Of a stretch of 64,000 nt of DNA, positions 45,452-55,741 are shown one piece after another. The notes beneath the pieces were generated by a model. It ran no database searches and was not told the origin of the DNA. It worked only from the letters and a program-made list of their open reading frames with translations. Made by a program: the position numbers and the translations under genes. The DNA is from Ampullaceana balthica (taxonomy: Eukaryota > Mollusca > Gastropoda > Lymnaeidae), in NCBI GenBank assembly GCA_944989445.1, contig CALYLW010000041.1, forward strand, positions 2,303,285 through 2,367,284, in the 5' to 3' direction. The first letter of the stretch is position 1, and every line of letters begins with the position of its first letter.

Positions 45452-48400
45452 GTGAGACTATGGGGTGGTGTTTGTTGTTTCACATAATTTGTGTCTCTAG
45501 AATATTGCTATCATCAGTAGTAAAATAAGTAGGGCTGGTAACAATTAATTTAAATTTAACATTAACTTTTGAAAACTTAACGATTAATTTCATGAATTAA
45601 TCGTTAATTTCGATTAAAGCCAAAAATTAAAATTTATGATGTCATTAAACTGAACATCTCAAGGGAAGTAAAAAAAACTAACATGTAATTGACATTTTAA
45701 AAAAAAATATTTGAACTAAATTTTATTTTATTGAATCCAAGTCTACATAAATTAATAAATTATAATAGTACTTGGGAGAAGTTATTACGTTAAAAATATA
45801 TAAATTATATTATTAATAATTAATTATTTTTAATAAATTTAAACAAAAAAAATTATAAATATTTTCTTAAATTTTAATCGATAAACTTTTTAACGATTAA
45901 TCGAGAAATTAATCTGTAATTTCCGCAGCCCTAAAAATAAGTTAAGGAATTTTCCCGTTCCAGACCATTCACAGGCTTATGGGGCCAGTGAAGCAGTGTT
46001 GATAGGGGATTGTGTGGCTAACTTAATGACCAGCCGCCTTTACTTTACCCCAACTATTAGCAACTACCAATGAATAAAACACCTTTTAATCACGGGAACC
46101 AATCCACAGTGGCTATTGTTATGCTACAGAGCTAATTTTCCCAAAAGTGATATTCACGGTTATTTGTTGATGTTTTGTTTTCTGACCATAATACCCCATA
46201 TAAAACTAATCCGTTAACTATTAGTTGTTAAAAACAATTTTTAAAAATATATATTTTTTAAATATTTATTCCTTCAAATTGACAAGAATAATATATTACA
46301 GTTACTTTTAATTAAATAAAGAAGTGAATATTTGAAAACGTTCGTTTCATTTTGATAAGAAGTAAATATTTAACTTTGAAGACTATTATATAATTATAAT
46401 ATAATTGTGGTTTTTAACAACACGATTATTTGAGAGAAAGTGATTAACATTCTATTTAAAAAAATTAAGTTTGATTCATGAAATCTCACGAAGTTTAGTC
46501 CAGTAATTTTACAATTTAACACGTAACTAAAAGCCCTTTTGATGATCTCTGGAGTAAATGTCGTAATAACCGTTTCATGATACCCCTTTGGGGTTTTAAA
46601 ATGTATTAATGTATGTGCTTCGGTTACATAACGAAATGACCATTTTGCAATCAAACCGATGTCTAGGGTTTGATTGTTTGTAAGGACAGATTTTCCATTT
46701 TTGAAATAAATTGATTCAATTTTCTATTTATACAATATGTCACAGACAGCAAATGTTCAATATAAGAAATAAATTTAGCCATAGGCAAAGTAATTAAAGT
46801 ACAAAATATGATGGGTAACTAAGAACTAATATGTCCTCGGAATTCTTGGGAACTATGAGCAACGGCAAGCTCGATATACTACAACAGTTCATATATAAAT
46901 AAACTCTATACATATCTCATACAGAATTTAACTATATGCAACTGCTTTGTTTCGTCAGGCTATAATTATTGGTGCTGGCAAGTGTGGTACCCGCGCCCTC
47001 CTGGAGTTCCTGAGGATGCACCCTTACATTGTAGCGGCGAACTCTGAGGTGCACTTCTTTGATTTGGAGGAAAACTTTCAGAAGGGTTTGGACTGGTACA
47101 AGGCTCAAATGCCACTGTCTTACAGTAATCAGGTGGGTCTTACAGTGATCAGGTGGGTCTTACAGTGATCAGGTGGGTCTTACAGCAATCAGGTGGGTCT
47201 TACAGCAATCAGGTGGGTCTTACAGCAATCAGGTGGGTCTTACAGCAATCAGGTGGGTCTTACAGTATCAGGTGGTTCTTACAGGGATCAGTTGGGTCTG
47301 ACAGTGATAAGGTGGGTCTTACAGTAATCAGGTCGGTCTTACAGTATCATGTGGGTCTTACAGTATCAAGTGGGTCTTACAGTGATCAGGTGGGTCGTAC
47401 ATTAGTCAGGTGGGTCTTACAGTATCGTGGGTCTTACAGTGATCAGGTAGGTCTTACAGTAATCAGGTGGGTCTTACAGCTATCAGGTGGGTCGTACAGT
47501 AATCAGGTGGGTCGTACATTAGTCAGGTGGCTCTAACAGTAATGAGGTTGAGGTGGGTCTTACTAATATCAGGTGGGTTATACAACAATTAGTAATCAGG
47601 TACGTCTTAATGTTATCAGATGGGTCATACAGTGATCAGTAATCAGGTGAGTCTTACAATAATAACGGTGTTCTTACAGTAAGCAAACGAATTTTAAGTG
47701 GCAGAAACATTCTAAAGAATGCCCTTTATTGTAACTCCATGCATCAGCTGTTTGACTAAGTGAGGCGCGGCAATAAATATACAAGTTGGTATTGTAAGAG
47801 TAATATACACGTTGATATTGTAAGAGTAATATACAAGTTGATATTGTAAGAGTAATATACAAGTTGATATTGTAAGAGTAATATACAAGTTGATATTGTA
47901 AGAGTTATATACAAGTTGATATTGTATGTGTAATATACAAGTTGATATTGTAAGAGTAATATACAAGTTGATATTGTAAGAGTAATATACAAGTTGATAT
48001 TGTAAGAGTAATATACAAGTTGATATTGTAAGAGTTATATACAAGTTGATATTGTATGTGTAATATACAAGTTGATATTGTAAGAGTTATATACAAGTTG
48101 ATATTGTAAGAGTAATATACACGTCGGTAATGTCAGACTGATATATATTTTATTTAAAATACCGGTAACTCTTGCCTAACAAAGAGCACAAAGACAAAGA
48201 TAGGCAGTACAAATTCAGCTTGTAGTTGTTTGTTTAATGTCTACCATTTTGTTTAAGCTGTTCTATTATTTTGGGGGGCTCGACTTGCGAGCGGGTTATT
48301 CACTTTTACTGCTTTTCTCTTCCAAAAGTTGGGTGTGGGGGGGTCGGCTTATGAACTAACGGGCTATAGAACGAGTATATACGGTAGTTGTTTTTTTTGG

Positions 48401-50729
48401 TTGTTTTTTTAAATAATAGTGTGAGGAGTGATTTGGAAGCAAGTAACGAAAGTGTGTTTTTGAACGGCTAAACACATAAGAGATTAGGAATTTTCTTTTT
48501 AAGCATTAGTGTTTCTAATCTTTTTGGACATAACATGAAACTAATTTCTTGTTTTTTTTTCCGACTTCCTGGTACAGATTACCATCGAGAAGACCCCGTC
48601 CTATCTGTGGAGCAAGAGGGCAGTGGATGCAATCTACAATCTGGACAATAACATGAAACTGATCATTATCGTCAAAGACCCGGTGATTAGAGCCATGTCT
48701 CAGGCAACTAGGGTGAGTTGGTGAGACTGAGACAGAAGTGCCATGTCTTAGGCATTAAGGGTGATTTAGTGAGACTGAGACAGAAGTGCCATGTCTCATT
48801 CAACAAAGGTGAGTTGGTTAGACTGAGACAGAAGTGCCATGTCTTAGGCATTAAGGGTGAATAAGTGAGACTAAGACAGAAGTGCCATGTCTCAGGCAAC
48901 AAAGGTGAGTTGGTGAGACTGAGACAGAAGTGCCATGTCTCAGGCAACAAATGTGAGTTGGGGAGACTGAGAGAGAAGTGATATAACTCAGGCGACAAGG
49001 CTGTATTAGTGAGACTCAAGCCGAAGTCTCAGAATTAAATCAACAGTGGTCATTAGGTGAAAAATGTTCATTGACATGATCTATATATATGTGGCAATAA
49101 TATTGGGTTGCTTCCCATGAATTATTCCATAAATATTTCCTCTACTCGGAAATCAAGGATTATTAAATTTTATGGAACCGTTTTTCTGCCAAACATGAAA
49201 ATCTGATATTATAACTGAGAATTGAATCAGTAAAGACATGTCTTTGATTGGGATGGAGCTTCTCTAATACTAGCAATGATGGAGTATGAAGGGAAATAAT
49301 CGTTTATTTAAGAGTTATTAATCGTTAGATTAGCACTTTTTTTTCTAATTTCTAATAATTTTTTTAAAATTATGTAAACTTCAAGTTTTTTTTAACTTTT
49401 GAGCTTTCCCCCATCTGTCAACAGAACGGCTCTAGCATATTGGTTTTAATATGACACCGATTCATACATGTCCAGTTGTTCCTTTTTCGGAAGTTGTTTC
49501 GGGAAGTTTTCAGTCACTTACATAATTATTAACACAACATATTCGTTAGTGACAAGCCTATACGAAATGTATGAGTTCTAAGTGTTTGACAATCTGAGGT
49601 TTTTGGTTTCTAGTAAGAGACATCTCAGTAACAGGCTAGACGTGTTGGCTAAATGACTTTAAACATGCACTTCAAGTTTGTCGCAAGGATATTAATTGTT
49701 GGTAACTGAATCAGAAACTGAAATAAATAAATATTGACTAGTTAAAGGAGAAATTCATTGGTTTTAACACTTGTTTCTGTTCAAAATTAAATCTAAACAA
49801 TATTGTGCGCTTGCTGGTGGAGTTGTCATGTTGTTATTTTATTTTTATCAAGGCTCAAGACTTTCGAAAAAATAAATATTCTTAAAAGTGATGAGTGTGT
49901 TACTTTCGTGATTTAAGCTCAGACAAACATGCGATATATACCTGTAAATAATGTAAATGGTAATAGACACAAGATACCAGACAACCGTGCGATTCACCCC
50001 CTTTTAACTATGCACATATCACAAGACACAGCTACGGCCGCAGAATGATCAAATCATTAATAGCGAGAACTTTAAAGAAAGAAATGAAAAATTGATGATA
50101 ATTTCATTGCTCCATTCCAGACTAAACCTCAACACCCAGAGTCGATGTTTGTAGAGAACGTGGCTGGTACTCTCCGGGTTGTCAATGAATCTCGCACTGT
50201 GGACTGGGGTGTCTACGTCAAGTATATGAAAATGTGGCTGCAGCGATTCCCAATGTCACAGGTAAAGTAAATAAATTGGTGGACACATAGGAAAATTATT
50301 GCGAATTTTATGAATTTGTTGAAACTGATGTTTGGGGCGCAAAGGCCACGGGCTGCACAATGTGTCGTTACTAAATAACATCCAGTTACAAATAATGATA
50401 TTGTCTTGTTCTTACAGTTCTACGTCATCGAAAGCAGCCAGTTTGTTTCTAACCCTGCGGCAGAGATCCAACAATTAGAGCGCTTCCTGGGAGTTCCCCC
50501 GATGATAACTGAGAGGAACTTTTACTACAATCGAAGCAAACGATTCTACTGCATGAGGCCTTTCCATGTGAGGACCATCCAGTGCCTTGCTCCAGGGAAG
50601 GGGTTGCCCCACCCCAGGCTTGAGCCCAAGGTCAGAGATATGCTGTACAACTACTACCAGAAACACAACGAGGAGTTGTTTGAGCTGCTGGGCCGTAGGT
50701 TTGACTGGACATCTGGTACAAGGATGTGA
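44606..50729 (+). CDS. Heparan sulfate glucosamine 3-O-sulfotransferase, five exons, complete
   Basis: Exons 44606-45451, 46959-47132, 48578-48712, 50121-50261 and 50418-50729 join in phase 0 throughout to give 535 residues. The enzyme transfers sulfate from PAPS to the 3-OH of glucosamine in heparan sulfate in the Golgi lumen. Layout: short cytosolic N terminus, signal anchor (residues 9-25), a long acidic stem to about 280, then the sulfotransferase domain. The 5'-phosphosulfate loop reads GAGKCGTRALLEFL (287-300), where the family normally has KGGT. The catalytic-base Glu, equivalent to Glu90 of 3-OST-1, is E312 in NSEVHFFD. EKTPSY and KDPVIRAMS (3'-phosphate site) follow in exon 3. The paired cysteines C477 and C488 and the PAPS-contacting GKGLPHP are in exon 5. 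Which HS3ST subtype it is cannot be settled by eye. The start is the only ATG in front of the anchor. Confidence 0.93.
45530..45933. mobile_element. hAT-derived MITE (TAGGGCTG family), copy 2, in sulfotransferase intron 1
   Basis: Ends TAGGGCTGGTAACAATTAAT and ATTTCCGCAGCCCTA, 404 bp, flanked on both sides by AAAATAAG (45522-45529 and 45934-45941), a perfect 8-bp hAT-type duplication. It is oriented opposite to the copy at 21640. No coding remnant. Confidence 0.9.
45945..46958. other. Rest of sulfotransferase intron 1
   Basis: AT-rich, no repeat or frame recognised. Ends with the acceptor TTGTTTCGTCAG. Confidence 0.6.
46959..47132 (+). CDS. Sulfotransferase exon 2: PAPS-binding loop and catalytic Glu
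   Basis: Encodes residues 283-340, from AIIIGAGKCGTRA to YSNQ. It contains the 5'-phosphosulfate loop and the HFFD segment with the catalytic glutamate. The donor is CAG before GTGGGT. The frame would hit TGA 12 codons further on if the intron were retained. Confidence 0.9.
47117..47660. repeat. Minisatellite, 20-bp unit, that begins in exon 2 and copies its splice donor
   Basis: Unit GTGGGTCTTACAGTGATCAG. The first copy straddles the exon 2 boundary (exonic TCTTACAGTAATCAG, then GTGGGT), and the array continues for about 25 drifting units. Most units repeat the CAG-GTGGGT donor context as well as a CTTACAG acceptor-like word. Confidence 0.9.
47775..48130. repeat. Minisatellite, 26-bp unit, about 13 copies
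   Basis: Unit begins ATTGTAAGAGTAATATACAA and ends GTTGAT. Intron 2 of the sulfotransferase gene. Minus-strand frames of 63-110 codons are repeat artefacts. Confidence 0.95.
48150..48390. repeat. Dispersed repeat, copy 2 (pair with 935-1185)
   Basis: Reverse complement of the block at 935-1185: TCTTGCCTAACAAAGAGCAC, a G-run, TCGGCTTATGAAC and ACGAGTATATACGG. Intronic. Confidence 0.6.
48578..48712 (+). CDS. Sulfotransferase exon 3: 3'-phosphate-binding segment
   Basis: Encodes residues 341-385, starting ITIEKTPSYLW and ending AMSQATR. KDPVIRAMS aligns with the family's RDPxxRxxS, where the Arg and Ser contact the PAPS 3'-phosphate. The donor is AGG before GTGAGT. Confidence 0.9.
48692..49010. 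repeat. Minisatellite, 48-bp unit, that begins in exon 3 and copies its splice donor
   Basis: Units start at 48692, 48740, 48788, 48836, 48884 and 48932, exactly 48 bp apart, with a degenerate seventh. Unit 1 contains the last 21 exon bases (GCCATGTCTCAGGCAACTAG and G) plus GTGAGTTGG. Units 1, 3, 5 and 6 keep GTGAGT; units 2 and 4 share a different variant (TTAGGCATTAAGGGTGA). Confidence 0.92.
49020..50120. other. Rest of sulfotransferase intron 3
   Basis: AT-rich, no repeat or frame recognised. Ends with the acceptor CTCCATTCCAG. Confidence 0.6.
50121..50261 (+). CDS. Sulfotransferase exon 4
   Basis: Encodes residues 386-432, from TKPQHPESMF to RFPMSQ. Contains VDWGVYVKYMKMWLQRFP, the segment matching the family's Y...W...FP helix ahead of the IxVxxSxxF strand in exon 5. 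The donor is CAG before GTAAAG. Confidence 0.9.
50418..50729 (+). CDS. Sulfotransferase exon 5: C-terminal substrate and PAPS loop
   Basis: Encodes residues 433-535 and the stop TGA at 50727-50729. Contains ERFLGVPP, NFYYNRSKRFYCMR, a second cysteine in IQCLAPGKGLPHP and a C-terminal helix ending in GRRFDWTSG. The order of motifs and the Cys pair are as in known 3-O-sulfotransferases. Confidence 0.92.
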   Translation, partial: FYVIESSQFVSNPAAEIQQLERFLGVPPMITERNFYYNRSKRFYCMRPFHVRTIQCLAPGKGLPHPRLEPKVRDMLYNYYQKHNEELFELLGRRFDWTSGTRM

Positions 50730-50747
50730 TCTTACAGATATATAAGA

Positions 50748-51100
50748 GGGGGGGGTAGACGGAGAGAGAGAGAGAGATAGAGAGAGAGAAAGAGGGTGAT
50801 GTAAGAGAAAGGGAGAGAGATAGACAGAGTGAGCGAGGGGAAGGTAGAGGGGCAGATAGAAAGAGAGAAAGACAGAAAGCGAGAGAGATTGAAAGAGAGC
50901 GGTGGGGGACAGAAAGAGAGAGAGGTTGAGAGAGAATTAGATAAAGAACGAGACAGACAAAAAATGAGACGTTAGTAGGAAGATAGTGTGTGAAAGAGAT
51001 GCAGGCAGAGACAAAGGGTGCCAGAGTGGGAGAGAGAGAAATTATAGGGTGTGTGACAGAGAGAGAGAGAGGGGGGGGGAGAGAGAGAGAGAGAGAATGC
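50748..51100. repeat. Purine-rich (GA)n-type low-complexity tract in the 3' UTR
   Basis: Imperfect GAGAGA repeats with GACAGA and GAAAGAG variants start 19 bp after the stop codon. The 168-codon minus-strand frame (Ser/Leu repeats) is an artefact. Confidence 0.9.
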
Positions 51101-51372
51101 AAGAGCTGTTTTGTGATAGAATTTTTTATTGGGAACATCTCATTGAAATATAAACATTATTAACTAAATACAAGATGCTTGTAATATTTACAATGGTTTT
51201 TAGTTTGAAAATTCTATTGCTTCAAATAAGTGTTGTCTCAATTTGATTTGGTTTTGATCGATAGAATTGGGCCGGAACTTATATGGACAGGTGAAAGGAA
51301 ATACATTTTGCTTCATCACTTTGTATGCTGCTAATTATTTTTTTTAAATCACAGAATTTAGCTTATGCTATG

Positions 51373-51378
51373 AATAAA
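51373..51378 (+). terminator. Candidate polyadenylation signal (AATAAA) for the sulfotransferase gene
   Basis: AATAAA in CTATGAATAAACG, 644 bp after the stop codon and upstream of the next dispersed repeat. Plausible 3' end, not proven. Confidence 0.35.
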
Positions 51379-51684
51379 CGTTGTAATGACAAGCAGAAAA
51401 TTAAGTAGGTAAATTTCTTTATAATTTTCTCATTGTTAGATGTGTATGTGTATGACACACGGCTCTTTAAATTCTCTCAGATAATTATATCCTGTAATTT
51501 TTACACATGTTTTAATTCTATAAAGTTTTGTTGCTGTTGATAATTACATTAAACCTATATGGCAGATTGCGCAGCCGCCAACTTGAACTAACCTCTTTAA
51601 ATGCATGGTCAGAGTCATGCAATCCAATTTATTAAACATTAAACAATATAATTTGCAATTGTCACGCAAGAAGTGTCGGTCAGT

Positions 51685-52020
51685 CCTGACGCTACTAATT
51701 TTAGAAAGCAGGGAAAACCAAATTACTGCACCAATGCATCAAAAGGTGTGCAAATTAAAGATGCGCTGTAAAAAAAATATTACATGACGTCATTGTTTTC
51801 GCTCATATTTTAATTTTGGAAAAGGGATCAATGTAAGAAGAGGATTTGATGATGGTTAATTATAAAATAAAAAAACAAAGGGGGCGCCGTAGTCGCCCTG
51901 CAACCCCTATTATAAAATACTTTGTGTACATTTCAGAAAGTTTAATATTTCGTATTTATCAAACAAGGACAAGTTAGTTGGGCTTTTGAAAAAGGTCGGC
52001 GCCGTAGGCGCCCTAAAATA
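51685..52020. repeat. Dispersed repeat with GGCGCC palindromes, copy 3
   Basis: Same family as 32166-32430. It contains its own partial internal duplication (AAAATACTTTGTGTACATTT after GGGGGCGCCGTAG). Confidence 0.8.
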
Positions 52021-52030
52021 ATGCATTTTT

Positions 52031-52515
52031 AAATCCTTTATTTTAACTCGTGGTGTCTGCTTGCTTGATTGCTTGCTTGCTTGTCGCCAAAACTTTGGAT
52101 CAATTTTTAACCCACTTCCTCGTAAGCTAGCGAGCTGAAAATTTGTAGGCAGTTTTGTACCGATGATAAAAACAACGTATCAAAATTTCAGATCGATCTC
52201 ATATACCGTAATTGAATTATTGATTTTTTAGATTATTTTATTTATTCCTATGTATCATGTTATTTTTTTAGATAGAGTGTAAGGGTGCGCATTATATTAA
52301 ACAACCTTTTTGTCGCGCGATAAGGTGCGTATTTTACTGACTACACTTTTTATAAACATATTCCTGATCGGTGCGCATTATATTAAACATGTTTTACGAC
52401 ACAACTACAATTTTGTATTTTTGGATGGTCTTGCGCTGCGTATTATAATGAACATTCTTTTAGTTACGTCTCATACATAAAGGATTTATAGTCAAAAACT
52501 TGGTTTTTACGTTTT
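52031..52515. repeat. About 490-bp element, left arm of a large inverted repeat
   Basis: Runs from AAATCCTTTATTTTAAC to TAAAGGATTTATAG and onwards, and is the reverse complement of 54525-55017 with moderate divergence (shared AACCCACTTCC, GATCGGTGCGCATTA, TTGCGCTGCGTATTATAATG). Both of its own ends carry the inverted word TAAATCCYTTATA, the signature of the array at 61.5-64 kb. Confidence 0.75.
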
Positions 52516-52719
52516 TTTTAAAAATTTATAAAATAAATAGAATTCATCTGAAAACTTCCGTCATTTTTAGTCATATATATATTTACGCTCAATTATGTAG
52601 CCTAACGCTAAGGGACCTCATTCTACTTTTTTTTAAAATTGGATAATCATTTTGGTTTCCAGATTAACATTAAACACCCTCCATACTATTATTAATAATT
52701 GAACAATTTCACACGGACG

Positions 52720-53015
52720 TTCGAAAAGACTTATTTTTTGGTGCAGTAATTTGTTGCGCTGCTTTCTAAAATTTCTCGCCGTAAAAAAAAATATTATATG
52801 ACGTCATTGTTTTAGCTCATATTTTAATTTTGGAAAAGGGAACGATGTAAAAAGAGGATTTGAGGATTGTTAATTATAAAATACTTTGTGTACATTTCAG
52901 GAATATTTCGTATTTATCATACAAAGATAAGTTACTTGGGCTTTTGAAAAAGGTGGGCGCCGCAGGCGCCCTAAAAAAGTGGGCGCCGCAGGCGCCACGG
53001 CGCCTCAGCACAACC
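52720..53015. repeat. Dispersed repeat with GGCGCC palindromes, copy 4
   Basis: Carries TGACGTCATTGTTTTAGCTC and two consecutive GTGGGCGCCGCAGGCGCC blocks. It lies between the arms of the 52.0-55.0-kb inverted repeat. Confidence 0.75.
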
Positions 53016-53019
53016 TAGT

Positions 53020-53890
53020 TTTAAATATCACGCTTTATTTCAAAATCGTAACTATTCATAAATTCAAAAAACTTTACGAATCTAATGCTATGAGTTAAGC
53101 TGAAGAAAAGTTTTTAAAAATTTATAAACTAATATTTCAAAAGCCTTATTTTCATTTTTTTAAGACCGACTCTTAAAAACAAAACATGAAATGATGAGTT
53201 CTCCTCACACAGCAGAAGAGTTTGAGATGTACACATATTAATTAGAAATCAAAAGAGATTATTCCCCGACCGCTAGGCATGATGGGAGATTATAAATAAT
53301 CAAGTGAGATTGTCACGGACTACAACTCTGGGGAATGGAGAGATTTTCTTTTAAGTTTTATCTTCCCTTGATCCTGTATTTTATCTAAATTTACCAACAG
53401 ATACGTGATATCTTTTTTTAAAAGTTAGAAAACTTAAGATGAAAAGAGCGTTTAATTAAAACTGGAATCGGGGGCATTTAACATTTTACGTTAAGGATAT
53501 GGAGGTATTTAATTTTGCAGATAATTTTTAAAATTATTTATTGAAAAAAAACAATATGGTATTTGTTTTCCCGGGCTTGTTTGTATTTGTTCTCTCTGTA
53601 TGTGAAGGGCACCTCCATTTTTTGGGACAATGAAATTAATTAAGTCAGAAATATTAAAACATATATTCACGAGTATTTTGAATAACCATTAGCTTTGTAA
53701 TCAAAGATTGTATATGAGTATAATTCCCCTATAGTAATAGATATCCTTTTGAAACGTTATAATATGTAGATATTATGTTTAAACATTTACAAGTCACCTT
53801 TCAATTTAACACACTTCGCCAGTGCGTCGTGAGATTAATGATTTTTAGTCAGTGTGTTAGATATACACTACTTCTAGTCATCAAACTTAT
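53020..53890. other. Intergenic, no gene seen
   Basis: AT-rich spacer inside the inverted-repeat structure. No frame or repeat recognised. Confidence 0.45.
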
Positions 53891-53896
53891 CAGGAG

Positions 53897-54095
53897 CAGA
53901 GGCGTAACTATGGGGTTTGCTGGGCGTGGATAGTACCCGGCAACACCGTCACAAGGGGAGACACCAAGATGTTAAATTCTGTATGTTCCCGTTATTTTAC
54001 ACTAGCAGACTCGGAGGAGTTCTTAGGGGTAGTTCATGACGGAGTGGCATAATGAGCTCCCGCACTGGATGACTCCAACCCTAGTTACGCCTATG
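53897..54095. mobile_element. Short element with CAGAGGCGTAAC ends (same family as 7691-7852)
   Basis: Begins CAGAGGCGTAACTATGG and ends CCCTAGTTACGCCTATG, imperfect inverted repeats. Flanks ATCAGGAG and GTCTTGAG match only partly, so the duplication is uncertain. Non-coding. Confidence 0.5.
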
Positions 54096-54524
54096 GTCTT
54101 GAGCTCAAAGTAAACAATGTCTGAGCACTGAAGCCAGTTGGCTTTCACTTGTACTGTTTACACCTCATACAATTACACGTTAACCGGCTAATTGACTATT
54201 TAGTATTTAATAGCTACTATTTTTTTAAGACTATGGCCAAATACAAAGCCCATATTTGTCTATGTCTTTTCGTTTTAAGGTCAAGGTCTTACGATTGATG
54301 TTATTTAATCTTCGTTGTTCTCCTAGTCGTCGGGTTTCGTATTTCAGACTTATGTTGTGATGGAAACTTTTTTTTTCTCTCAGTCAATGTTTACAACCAA
54401 ACTCAAGAGTTTAAAATTTTGATTCTGAGACTGAATGGATTAAAATTAATATAAAGTTGTTGACCGAAGTTTTGTTTATTTTTCCAATGAAATAATATTG
54501 GCATGATAATTTATTTTTTTTAAA

Positions 54525-55017
54525 CGTACAAAGCCAAGTATTTTTTTTACTATAAATCCTTTATATAGGAGACATAACTAAAAGAATGATCATTATAATA
54601 CGCAGCGCAAGACAATCCAAAAATACAAAATTTTAGTTATGTCTCATAAAACATGTTTAATCTAATGCGCACCGATCGGCAATATATTTTTAAAAAGGAA
54701 CGTCAATATAATACGCACCGAATAGCGCAACAGGAAAGTATTAAAATGGTCGTTCAATATAATACGCACCGCGACACTCTATCTCAAAAATTAACATGAT
54801 ATATAGAGATAAATAAAATAATCTAAAAATTCAATAATTTAATTACAGTACATGCGATTGATCTTAAATTTTGATACATCGTTTTTATTATCGGCACGAG
54901 TCTGCCTGCAAAATTTCAGCTCGTTAGCTTACCAGGAAGTGGGTTACAAATCGATCCAAAGTTTATTCGGCAAGCAAACAAGGGCTCAGACACCACACGT
55001 TAATATAAAGGATTTAA
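54525..55017. repeat. About 490-bp element, right arm of the large inverted repeat
   Basis: Reverse complement of 52031-52515. The two arms and their 2-kb centre span about 3 kb. Confidence 0.75.
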
Positions 55018-55159
55018 AAAGCAATTACAGGTTATATTACATGCATGTAAAGTATTTTTAATGTAAAATATTGCAAAGTGCAACTATATTCAGGTGCTGG
55101 GAAAAAAAAGGTTAAAAATGTGTGCCAAAAGAAAAACCTTGATAGAACGAATTCTAACA

Positions 55160-55495
55160 CCATCAAACACACAGCCCAACATTTGACACCATCAAACACA
55201 CAGTGCAACATTTGACACCATCAAACACAGCCCAACATTTGACACCATCAATCACACAGTCCAACATTTGACACCATCAAACACACAGCCCAACATTTGA
55301 CACCATCAAACACACAGTCCAAAATTTGACACCATCAATCACACAGCCCAACATTTGACACCATCAAACACACAGTCCAACATTTGACACCATAAAACAC
55401 ACAGCCCAACATTTGACACCATAAAACACACAGTCCAACATTTGACACCATCACACACACAGGCCAACATTTGACACCATCAAACACACAGCCCA
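55160..55495. repeat. Minisatellite, 29-bp unit, about 12 copies
   Basis: Unit contains ACACCATCAAACACACAG and CCCAACATTTG; CCCAAC and TCCAAC variants partly alternate. Confidence 0.92.
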
Positions 55496-55741
55496 AGACT
55501 TGGTTTGATGTACGTATGTAGCATTGTAAGAAAATTCAAATTATTGTAGAAGTTGAATGTTTAATTTGTTCTCCTTGGCAACCACAATGCTAACTATAGA
55601 AGTAACTTGGTTGACAGATGGCTTATGAAGTAAAGAAATTTACAAACATCACAATTAACTTTTAAAAATGACTAAACGTTTTAAAATATTTGAAACACAC
55701 ACTATAATAGTTTCATTAAAATAAAAATAAAATAAAAATTT

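Noticed and set aside
47153..47536. 127-codon frame downstream of sulfotransferase exon 2
   Set aside because: Lies wholly in the 20-bp intronic repeat and is not in the exon's frame.
50632..51138. Minus-strand 168-codon Ser/Leu-rich frame
   Set aside because: Reverse complement of the GA-rich 3' UTR tract.
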